NCBI GenBank assembly: GCA_902778565.1
Contig: CACYYH010000011.1
Location: 1-39,931 of the forward strand
Direction of reading: 5' to 3'
Length of the DNA: 39,931 nucleotides
From: an uncultured Eubacteriales bacterium
Lineage (GTDB): Bacteria > Bacillota > Clostridia > Peptostreptococcales > Anaerovoracaceae
Shown: positions 1 to 5,742 of the stretch, one piece after another
Numbering within the stretch: the stretch's first letter is position 1
How the letters are laid out: each line of letters begins with the position of its first letter
Program-made: the position numbers and the translations under genes
Notes under the pieces: model-generated
What the model saw: only the letters and a program-made list of their open reading frames with translations
What the model was told of the DNA's origin: nothing
Database searches by the model: none

Positions 1-6
1 CTCCTT
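1..6 (-). promoter_or_regulatory. Shine-Dalgarno of a gene starting just left of the window
   Basis: Read on the minus strand the first six bases are AAGGAG, a strong ribosome-binding site. It lies downstream of the SAM riboswitch and its terminator, so the start codon of the controlled gene should lie a few bases beyond the left edge. The gene itself is not visible. Confidence 0.6.
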
Positions 7-57
7 ATATAAAAGTCCTTTTGCCTTAATATCTTTTCCTGTATATTCCATTAAAAC

Positions 58-77
58 AGCCTCTCAAAAGAGAGGCT
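58..77 (-). terminator. Expression-platform terminator of the SAM riboswitch
   Basis: A perfect 8-bp stem AGCCTCTC / GAGAGGCT with a TTTT loop, followed on the minus strand by GTTTTAATGG. It lies between the SAM aptamer and the ribosome-binding site at the left edge, where a SAM-dependent intrinsic terminator belongs. The uridine tract is short. Confidence 0.75.
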
Positions 78-96
78 TGGAATTCTTCTGATTCGT

Positions 97-215
97 CCTC
101 ATCTTTCGGATCACAGGATCACGTAGGATTTAGCACCTTCGGAAAGACCCCTCACAAGGTCTTCGCGGGTTGCCGGGCTTCACAGGGCCTAGTCCCTCAG
201 CCGCTCTTGATAAGG
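97..215 (-). ncRNA. SAM-I (S-box) riboswitch aptamer
   Basis: The minus strand shows the S-box signatures in order: the P1 strand CCTTATC followed by AAGAG, the block GAGGGACTAGGCCCTGTGAA, then GCCCGGCAACC, a P3 hairpin, the conserved GGTGCTAAATCC, a P4 hairpin, and the P1 closing strand GATGAGG. S-box RNAs bind S-adenosylmethionine and turn off methionine or cysteine synthesis and uptake genes by termination. The matching terminator lies downstream at 58-77. The controlled gene is off the left edge, so its identity is unknown, but a methionine or SAM metabolism role is expected. Confidence 0.93.
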
Positions 216-235
216 CATATTGTATTGTCATATGT

Positions 236-264
236 ATGATAAATCATTTAATATACTTTGTCAA
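236..264 (-). promoter_or_regulatory. Sigma-A promoter of the SAM-riboswitch transcript
   Basis: On the minus strand a perfect -35 TTGACA (259-264) is followed after 17 bp by -10 TATCAT (236-241). Transcription would start near 229, about 14 bases before the aptamer. Confidence 0.8.
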
Positions 265-285
265 TAAACTTTGGTAGTAATCAGG

Positions 286-314
286 TTGAAAACCATCGCT
301 AAAATCGGTATACT
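286..314 (+). promoter_or_regulatory. Sigma-A promoter of the 321-2972 operon, predicting a leaderless mRNA
   Basis: TTGAAA (286-291), a 17-bp spacer and TATACT (309-314). Seven bases after the -10 box is position 321, which is the A of the first ATG. No Shine-Dalgarno lies upstream of that ATG. Confidence 0.75.
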
Positions 315-320
315 AAATGT

Positions 321-1145
321 ATGTTTAAAGTACTTGACGGAGGGCTGCTGGAAACCAGCGCCAAATCACGCAAAAAATTCATAAAGGCATTCATCACCAA
401 CACCCGTCTCATGGGCGTCGTGGGCATAACCATCCACTGGAAGCTGATAGATAATTCGGTGAACACCGAGTTCTGGCAGTGCTTCTATCTGGACGCCGAA
501 GAATACGGTTTTGACTCATATGAGAGCGTTGTTGGACCGGAAGACGAGGATACCGAAAAACTGGCTCTGAGCCTCTCTGACAGGCTCATGGGAGGTCTGG
601 GAGGCGTACCTGTGGAGATCAGCGAAAGAGAAGCCAGATCTCTGGTCCAGGACTACGTCTACATGAACGTAAAGAAGGAGATAGGCATTCCCGACGAAGC
701 TGAGGTGGACTTCATCATGAAGCCTGAGATCACCTTGTCTGTGCAGGAAAGAAAAGACCTGATGGACAAGCAGTGCGAAGAGATCACCGGAGATTATCAG
801 CTGGTGAACTATTTTGTCATGCGCTGCGTAGGGCAGGACTTCGAGGCGGCCAGATATCTCTCTGCGGGTCATATGAATTTTGCAGCCTTAAGCGGCTACA
901 TGCCGTCCACGCTTCTGAGAAATTCCGTGGAGCTCACGGGTTCTGACTTCAACGCCGGAAAAAAGGATAACTTCAGGACCGCATGGACCTACAGATGCCA
1001 GTCCCTTATAGAGGACCGGGGAAGCTATTTCGTCATGACTTCCAGGGTCACTGTAGAGGATCTCAAGGTCATAGATTTCAAGGTGGTGGACCGTGAGAGG
1101 ATATCACCGAGAGAAGCCGACATGATGACTAAGAGGGACGAATAG
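321..1145 (+). CDS. Unknown protein, first gene of the ABC-transporter operon
   Basis: This 274-residue protein is not recognised. It has no signal peptide, no obvious membrane segment and no nucleotide-binding motif, and looks like a soluble, acidic cytoplasmic protein. The only upstream in-frame ATG is at 321, directly at the predicted transcription start. A GGAGGG at 339-344 inside the frame could alternatively serve a CTG start a few codons later, but that would be unusual. The stop codon abuts the GTG of the next gene, and a fused ABC transporter follows, so the three are probably cotranscribed. No function is proposed beyond a possible link to the transporter. Confidence 0.75.
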   Translation: MFKVLDGGLLETSAKSRKKFIKAFITNTRLMGVVGITIHWKLIDNSVNTEFWQCFYLDAEEYGFDSYESVVGPEDEDTEKLALSLSDRLMGGLGGVPVEISEREARSLVQDYVYMNVKKEIGIPDEAEVDFIMKPEITLSVQERKDLMDKQCEEITGDYQLVNYFVMRCVGQDFEAARYLSAGHMNFAALSGYMPSTLLRNSVELTGSDFNAGKKDNFRTAWTYRCQSLIEDRGSYFVMTSRVTVEDLKVIDFKVVDRERISPREADMMTKRDE

Positions 1146-1544
1146 GTGATCCTGAACGAACTGGACATCGATCCGGCGGATTTCACCAAGGCATCATGTT
1201 CATATACGGTGAGATCACAGGAAACAGTATATGATACAGGCAGGCTTTTTGTCATATTCAACTCGGACAACAGCCACGTTTCCAACAAGATATACAAGCT
1301 TCACGACGACGTATTCGGCTCCGTATTCGTTAACGACCTTGGCCAGCTCATAGTGTCATCTTTCTCCAGGGAAAATGCAGATGCCATAGAGAAGGCCATC
1401 CTGACAGAGATGAGGGACGATGAGGTATTCCTGGCTGCAAGGTACAGCTTCGATATGCCGGTGCTCTATGAATACGTCAGATCGGGTTTCGAAGATTTTG
1501 AGGATTTCGTCGACGCCATAAGTTTTGATTCTTCTGACGACTGA
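1146..1544 (+). CDS. Unknown small acidic protein, second gene of the operon
   Basis: This 132-residue protein starts with GTG immediately after the stop of the preceding gene, with AGAGGGA about 8 bases upstream inside that gene. It is acidic, ends in a run of Asp and Ser, and has no visible signal peptide, membrane span or catalytic motif. The ABC transporter gene begins three bases after its stop, so translation is probably coupled along all three genes. I do not recognise the family. Its position argues for a role connected with the neighbour of 274 residues and the transporter. Confidence 0.75.
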   Translation: MILNELDIDPADFTKASCSYTVRSQETVYDTGRLFVIFNSDNSHVSNKIYKLHDDVFGSVFVNDLGQLIVSSFSRENADAIEKAILTEMRDDEVFLAARYSFDMPVLYEYVRSGFEDFEDFVDAISFDSSDD

Positions 1545-1547
1545 CAG

Positions 1548-2972
1548 ATGAAAAACAGCATATTCAGAAACAAAAAATATATAAAGTGGTTCGTGTTCGT
1601 GATCTGGATGATCATCTGGTATCTGGCGGCACATATTGTGGGAAGCGAACTGATCCTGCCGGGGCCACACGCAGCCTTCAAAGCGCTGGTGAAACTGCTG
1701 GGAACAGGGGACTTCTATCTTAACGTGCTCTGGACCGTGCTGAGGACGGTGCTGGGCATAGTGATCTCCTTTGGGCTGGGAGTTGTTTTTGCAGTTCTGG
1801 CTGACAGGAGCGCGCCCTTAAGGGAATTCCTGAGACTTCCGGTGAACTTTTTCAAAAGCATCCCGGTAATGGCCATAATCATCTACGTCATACTGGTAGT
1901 AAAGTCTGACTGGGTGGCAGTAGTAGTCTGCTTCCTCATGTGTTTCCCCATAGCCTATACCAACATACTGAACGGACTTGAGGCACTGGATGTCAAAAAG
2001 ATCGAACTGGGAAGGATGCTGAAACTCAGCGGCAGGCAAATGGAGAGATTCATCATCAGACCTTCGCTGGACACACAGATCAAGACCGCTTTGAGTCTGA
2101 TAACTGCTATGGCCTGGAAGGTAGTCGTAGCGTCCGAAGTCCTGGCTATACCCAGGCATTCCATAGGATATCAGATGCTGAATTCCAAGTACTATCTGGA
2201 GACGGCGGATCTATTTGCATACATGATCGTACTGATCGTTCTCAGCCTGTTGATGGAAAAGCTGGTAGCCCGGATCTCCGCAGCAGATCCTTTAAGGCTG
2301 GCAAAGGCAGTGGAAAAAGAGGCTTTGAAGGCGCAGCCTGCTAAGAAAGAGCAGGGCGTTTGCGAAGTGAGCTTCAGCCACGTTTCAAAATCCTTTGTTA
2401 ATGAGGATGGCACTGAAAGCGAAGCGCTCAATGATTTCTCATATGAATTTGGCAGCGGAGTGACCGCCGTGCTGGGACCCTCCGGCAAAGGCAAGACCAC
2501 CCTGGCCAGACTTATATCCGGCTTCATAGCTCCGGATGAGGGCACCGTAGATGCAGGCTCAGCCGAAAGGACAGGCTATCTTTTCCAGGAGGACAGATTG
2601 CTTCCCTGGCTGAACGTCAGAGCCAACATGCTTCTGGCATGCCTTGCGGGGAATGTCTCTGGAACTGACCCTGAAAGCGCAGTCAAAGAGATGGCTTCGA
2701 AGCTTGAAATAGAGGATGCCCTTGAAATGATGCCCCATGAACTGTCAGGCGGCATGGCACACAGGGTCGCGCTGGGAAGGACGCTGTTATACGGGGGAGG
2801 CATACTGATCCTGGACGAGCCTTTCAGGGGCCTGGACGATGAGCTCACAGACCGCATAATTGAAAGGATCGGGAATGAACTGAAGCCTTCAGATCACGGC
2901 AGGACCGTGATACTGATAACCCATGATGAAGAGCTGGCAGAAAGGCTGGCGGACAGAGTGATAAGGCTGTAA
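1548..2972 (+). CDS. Fused ABC transporter: permease plus ATP-binding protein (nitrate/sulfonate/taurine class)
   Basis: The 474-residue protein joins two subunits normally made separately. Residues about 11-240 are a binding-protein-dependent permease with roughly six membrane segments and an EAA-type loop around 145-172. After a charged linker, residues about 270-474 are an ABC ATPase: Walker A GPSGKGKT (310-317), Q-loop FQED (346-349), signature LSGGM (399-403), Walker B ILILDEP (419-425) and an H-loop histidine near 458. The sequence resembles the SsuC/TauC and SsuB/TauB pair. The frame is open throughout with no stop or frameshift, so the fusion is real. The likely binding protein is the minus-strand lipoprotein at 4522-5529. 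The substrate cannot be told from sequence. The first hairpin of the downstream repeat array looks like its terminator. Confidence 0.9.
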   Translation: MKNSIFRNKKYIKWFVFVIWMIIWYLAAHIVGSELILPGPHAAFKALVKLLGTGDFYLNVLWTVLRTVLGIVISFGLGVVFAVLADRSAPLREFLRLPVNFFKSIPVMAIIIYVILVVKSDWVAVVVCFLMCFPIAYTNILNGLEALDVKKIELGRMLKLSGRQMERFIIRPSLDTQIKTALSLITAMAWKVVVASEVLAIPRHSIGYQMLNSKYYLETADLFAYMIVLIVLSLLMEKLVARISAADPLRLAKAVEKEALKAQPAKKEQGVCEVSFSHVSKSFVNEDGTESEALNDFSYEFGSGVTAVLGPSGKGKTTLARLISGFIAPDEGTVDAGSAERTGYLFQEDRLLPWLNVRANMLLACLAGNVSGTDPESAVKEMASKLEIEDALEMMPHELSGGMAHRVALGRTLLYGGGILILDEPFRGLDDELTDRIIERIGNELKPSDHGRTVILITHDEELAERLADRVIRL

Positions 2973-2990
2973 TAGTGATATAAATGGTTT

Positions 2991-3035
2991 TATGGCTTGG
3001 ATTGGGCAGCCCCCACATTTGAGCCATATTTTTTA
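2991..3035 (+). terminator. Terminator-like first hairpin of repeat array 1
   Basis: TATGGCT (2991-2997) pairs with AGCCATA (3022-3028). The loop contains a small GGG-CAG-CCC hairpin, and ATTTTTTATTG follows. This has the form of an intrinsic terminator for the fused ABC gene ending at 2972 and is also unit 1 of the array. Confidence 0.5.
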
Positions 3036-3202
3036 TTGCTTTTTATGGCTCAAAATAAAAGGGTACACCTATTTAGGTCATAATTGTCAGTTGCCTACAG
3101 ACAAGATTATGGCTTAAAACCAGGGAGGGTGTTGCATCCGGCCATAATTTTGCAAAATAATTGTGGCTCATATAATGGGGGTGCCGAAAGTCAGCCACAA
3201 TG
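2991..3202. repeat. Inverted-repeat array 1: four alternating copies of ATGGCT(C/T)A and its complement
   Basis: The forward motif (about TTATGGCTCAAA) has cores at 2992-2998, 3045-3051, 3109-3115 and 3163-3169. The reverse complement has cores at 3021-3027, 3075-3081 (degenerate, AGGTCAT), 3139-3145 and 3192-3198. Copies alternate strictly. Forward-to-reverse centres are about 29-33 bp apart, and the forward copies recur every 53-64 bp. Loop sequences between copies are unrelated. In the last pair GTGGCT faces AGCCAC, where earlier pairs have ATGGCT/AGCCAT, a compensated change that keeps a 9-bp stem ATTGTGGCT/AGCCACAAT. The array fills the gap between two convergent genes. No protein-coding signal is seen in it. 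Confidence 0.8.
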
Positions 3203-3220
3203 CGGACGGAACAAAATAAA

Positions 3221-3243
3221 AAAGCAGACGCGAAGTCTGCTTT
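3221..3243 (-). terminator. Terminator of the aminotransferase gene
   Basis: Stem AAAGCAGAC / GTCTGCTTT with loop GCGAA (plus strand), followed on the minus strand by TTTTTTATTTT. It overlaps the gene's stop codon at 3242-3244. Confidence 0.8.
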
Positions 3244-4411
3244 ATTTCATCTTTTCTCTTATGGATGAGAGTCTGTCGAGAGCCTTTAAGAGGGTCTCGT
3301 CTTTTTTTGCAAAGTGGAAGCGGACGTAATCGTTCACCGGTTCTTTGAAGAAGCTGGAGCCGGGAACTGTTCCCACGCCCACCTTCTCGCAGAGGCGTTC
3401 GGCAAATTCCAGGTCTGTTTCACCGGGCTTCATGAACTCTCTGCAGTCCATCATGACGTAGTAGGCGCCTTGTGGCACGTTGTGAACAAGGCCTATATCG
3501 TCGAGACCTTTGAGGAAAAGATCGCGCTTATGAGTGTAGTGAGCCAGAAGCTCGTCGTAGTATGAGTCAGGGAACTGAAGTCCTGTTACAATGGCTTCCT
3601 GAAGAGGGTGGGCAGCGCCTACCGTAAGGAAGTCGTGGACTTTTTTGATCCTGTCGGTGATCTCGTAAGGCGCGATGGTGTATCCGATACGCCAGCCTGT
3701 GATGGAGTATGTCTTGGAAAGGGAACTGGTGCATATGGTCCTTTCCTTCATTCCCGGAAGGGAAGCCATGTATACGTGCTTGCTGGGCTTATATACGATA
3801 TGCTCGTATACCTCATCGGTCACACAGTAAGCGTCATATTTCTTTATGATATCAGCTATGACAGTCAGTTCTTCTCTGGTGAAGACCTTGCCGCAGGGGT
3901 TGGATGGATTGCAGAGGATGAGAGCCTTGGCTCCCTGTCTGAAAGCATCCTCCAGAACTTCGGGATCGAAGTTGTATTCAGGCGGTACCAGAGGGATATA
4001 TATTGGTTCAGCTCCGGACAGGATGGTGTCCGCGCCGTAGTTCTCATAGAAAGGTGAGAATATAGCCACCTTGTCTCCGGGGTTGGCGATGGTCATCATG
4101 GCGGCCATCATGGCTTCGGTTCCTCCGCAGGTCATGACGATCTCACCTTCGGGATCTATGTCGATGCCCATGAAGTGAGACTGCTTGGCAGCAAGAGCGT
4201 GTCTGGTGCTTTCTGCTCCCCAGGTAAGGGAATACTGATGGAAGCGTTCGTCTTCGACGACTTCCTTGACACGGTCTATGAGTTCTCTCGGAGGATCGAA
4301 ATCGGGGAATCCCTGTGAAAGATTCACTGCGTCGTATTTCAGGCTTATGCGAGTCATACGGCGGATTACAGAATCAGTAAATGTGTCGGTACGATATGAA
4401 AGCGGTTTCAT
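3242..4411 (-). CDS. Pyridoxal-phosphate aminotransferase, class I/II fold
   Basis: A 389-residue fold-type I aminotransferase. The sequence shows NPSNP (168-172), DEVYEH with the cofactor-binding Asp199 and Tyr202, the Schiff-base lysine Lys233 in SSLSKTYSITGWRIGY, and a C-terminal YVRFHFAK segment with the arginine expected to bind the substrate carboxylate. It transfers an amino group between an amino acid and a 2-oxo acid in the cytoplasm. It resembles the aspartate, aromatic and methionine/kynurenine aminotransferase group, and the exact substrate is not determinable. The ATG at 4411 is chosen over one 45 bases upstream because AAAGGATG lies about 10 bases before it. It has its own promoter, downstream of the terminator of the binding-protein gene. 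Confidence 0.9.
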   Translation of the reverse strand: MKPLSYRTDTFTDSVIRRMTRISLKYDAVNLSQGFPDFDPPRELIDRVKEVVEDERFHQYSLTWGAESTRHALAAKQSHFMGIDIDPEGEIVMTCGGTEAMMAAMMTIANPGDKVAIFSPFYENYGADTILSGAEPIYIPLVPPEYNFDPEVLEDAFRQGAKALILCNPSNPCGKVFTREELTVIADIIKKYDAYCVTDEVYEHIVYKPSKHVYMASLPGMKERTICTSSLSKTYSITGWRIGYTIAPYEITDRIKKVHDFLTVGAAHPLQEAIVTGLQFPDSYYDELLAHYTHKRDLFLKGLDDIGLVHNVPQGAYYVMMDCREFMKPGETDLEFAERLCEKVGVGTVPGSSFFKEPVNDYVRFHFAKKDETLLKALDRLSSIREKMK

Positions 4412-4446
4412 GGTTCTGCCATCCTTTCTTGAAAAATATGTAAAAA

Positions 4447-4476
4447 AGTATATCACAAAAATAAATTGTTTGTAAA
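4447..4476 (-). promoter_or_regulatory. Promoter of the aminotransferase gene
   Basis: Minus strand TTTACA (4471-4476), 18-bp spacer, TATACT (4447-4452), about 36 bases before the chosen ATG. Confidence 0.65.
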
Positions 4477-4494
4477 TATATACAAAAGAAAAAA

Positions 4495-4510
4495 GCCTCC
4501 CGAAGGAGGC
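4495..4510 (-). terminator. Terminator of the lipoprotein binding-protein gene
   Basis: Minus strand GCCTCC-TTCG-GGAGGC followed by TTTTTTCTTTTG, a textbook intrinsic terminator with a stable TTCG loop, 12 bases after the stop codon. Confidence 0.92.
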
Positions 4511-4521
4511 CGTTTTTTGAT

Positions 4522-5529
4522 TTATTCGCCTGTGTAGTAAAGATCTTCATTAGGAAGTGCGCCGCCTACTGCCTGAGGAGTAAGGGCAAACATGGTCTCG
4601 TTGAAGGTCTTCATGATCTCAGTTCCCTTTGCGAAGCTCATGTCTCCGTCAGCGTCTGTGTATAAGCAGAGGCTGCAGTTGGGGATGGCTTTCTTTGCGA
4701 TCTCGGGATTTCCCAGGAAACCTGCATCCACGATCTTCTGAGCAACTTCATCGGAAGCTGTGTTCACGTCATCGATGGAAGCTTTGAGCTCTGCCAGCAT
4801 GCCCTGAAGGTCGGAAGCACGGTTTTCAACGAAGTCACGTCTTGCTATGAGAACTCCCATGGGGAAGTCCTGACCGGTAGCGTCGGACCAGAGCGTGTTC
4901 ATGTCGAAGAGATCCTTTACGGCATCTCCGCCCTGGGTAAGGGCAGTGGATACGAAGGGCTCGGGTACCATGGCGATGGTTCCTTCAGTCGAGAGGAGAG
5001 TCTGGTTAACGTCTGCGTGGGATGCGAGCCACTCTACGTTGAGGTCTTCTCCGATCTTAAGGCCTGCAGCCTGAAGCACTTCCTGAAGCGCATATTCAGG
5101 CGTTCCTCCCTGACCTGCGGAAACGATGGTCTTACCCTTGAGGTCTTCCGGGGAAGTTATTTCCACGTTATTCCCAAGGATGTGGAGCACGCCCATGACC
5201 ATGGGAGTGACGCATACGATCTGACCTTCGGTCTTGTTGTAAAGCACAGCTGCAAGATTGGAAGGTACGCAGGCTACGTCGATCTCGCCGCTTACGATCT
5301 TGGGCACGGCATCTGTAGGCGCCTGGAATACTTCTATGTTATAGTTTTCATTTCCCATGAGATCCACCATGCCCATGCCGGTAGGACCGTTCATGCATGC
5401 TACGTTGATGGGCTCTGAGATGACTACGGGTTCTTCAGGTTCTGAGGGCTGTGATCCGCAGCCTGAAAGAGCCAGCATGGATACGATGAGGATCATGGAA
5501 ATGATCAGTGTGATTTTCTTTGATTTCAT
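4522..5529 (-). CDS. ABC transporter substrate-binding lipoprotein (NMT1/SsuA-like)
   Basis: A 335-residue protein with a type II signal peptide: a basic MKSKK start, a hydrophobic core and the lipobox LSGC (lipidated Cys24), then a Ser/Glu/Pro-rich tether. The mature part resembles periplasmic binding proteins of the nitrate/sulfonate/thiamine-precursor group, including the segment IVSGEIDVACVPSNLAAVLY. It should sit on the outer face of the membrane and deliver a small ligand to an ABC permease. No permease gene is adjacent, but the orphan permease-ATPase fusion of the matching class lies 1.5 kb away on the other strand, the natural partner by inference. The ATG at 5529 is preferred over one ten codons upstream because GAAAGGGTG lies just before it. 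Confidence 0.88.
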   Translation of the reverse strand: MKSKKITLIISMILIVSMLALSGCGSQPSEPEEPVVISEPINVACMNGPTGMGMVDLMGNENYNIEVFQAPTDAVPKIVSGEIDVACVPSNLAAVLYNKTEGQIVCVTPMVMGVLHILGNNVEITSPEDLKGKTIVSAGQGGTPEYALQEVLQAAGLKIGEDLNVEWLASHADVNQTLLSTEGTIAMVPEPFVSTALTQGGDAVKDLFDMNTLWSDATGQDFPMGVLIARRDFVENRASDLQGMLAELKASIDDVNTASDEVAQKIVDAGFLGNPEIAKKAIPNCSLCLYTDADGDMSFAKGTEIMKTFNETMFALTPQAVGGALPNEDLYYTGE

Positions 5530-5560
5530 TTTTTTACACCCTTTCAAAATACATTTCATA

Positions 5561-5577
5561 TGCCTGTTTTTCAGGCA
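5561..5577 (-). promoter_or_regulatory. Small hairpin in the 5' leader of the binding-protein gene
   Basis: TGCCTG-TTTTT-CAGGCA is a 6-bp inverted repeat between the promoter and the ribosome-binding site. It could be an operator or an mRNA hairpin. It matches no riboswitch that I recognise. Confidence 0.35.
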
Positions 5578-5597
5578 ACGCAGTTATTATATACCTT

Positions 5598-5627
5598 ATT
5601 TTAAAAAAAATAAACGAAGTTTGTAAA
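5598..5627 (-). promoter_or_regulatory. Promoter of the binding-protein gene
   Basis: Minus strand TTTACA (5622-5627), 18-bp spacer, TAAAAT (5598-5603), the same layout as the aminotransferase promoter. An alternative -10 TATAAT at 5586-5591 has only a weak -35 box. Confidence 0.5.
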
Positions 5628-5635
5628 TGTATAAA

Positions 5636-5651
5636 ATTTTGTACACAAAAT
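5636..5651. promoter_or_regulatory. 16-bp palindrome between divergent genes, candidate operator
   Basis: ATTTTGT-AC-ACAAAAT has perfect 7-bp arms and lies between the binding-protein gene (minus) and the hydrogenase operon (plus), just upstream of the minus-strand -35 box. Its AT-rich arms ending in TTGT/ACAA loosely recall Rex-type operators, and a rex gene is present in the window, but the arm sequence does not match the Rex consensus closely. Confidence 0.4.
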
Positions 5652-5742
5652 ACGCCATTTTTGGGTTGTATTATGCGGATAAAATATGTTTTAATTAGTA
5701 GGTAAAAGTGTGTATTTTTTCGTTATGAAAGGAGATAAATCA

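Noticed and set aside
3084-3329. An 81-codon ORF crossing repeat array 1.
   Set aside because: It runs through the array and the aminotransferase terminator, has no ribosome-binding site, and its composition follows the repeats.
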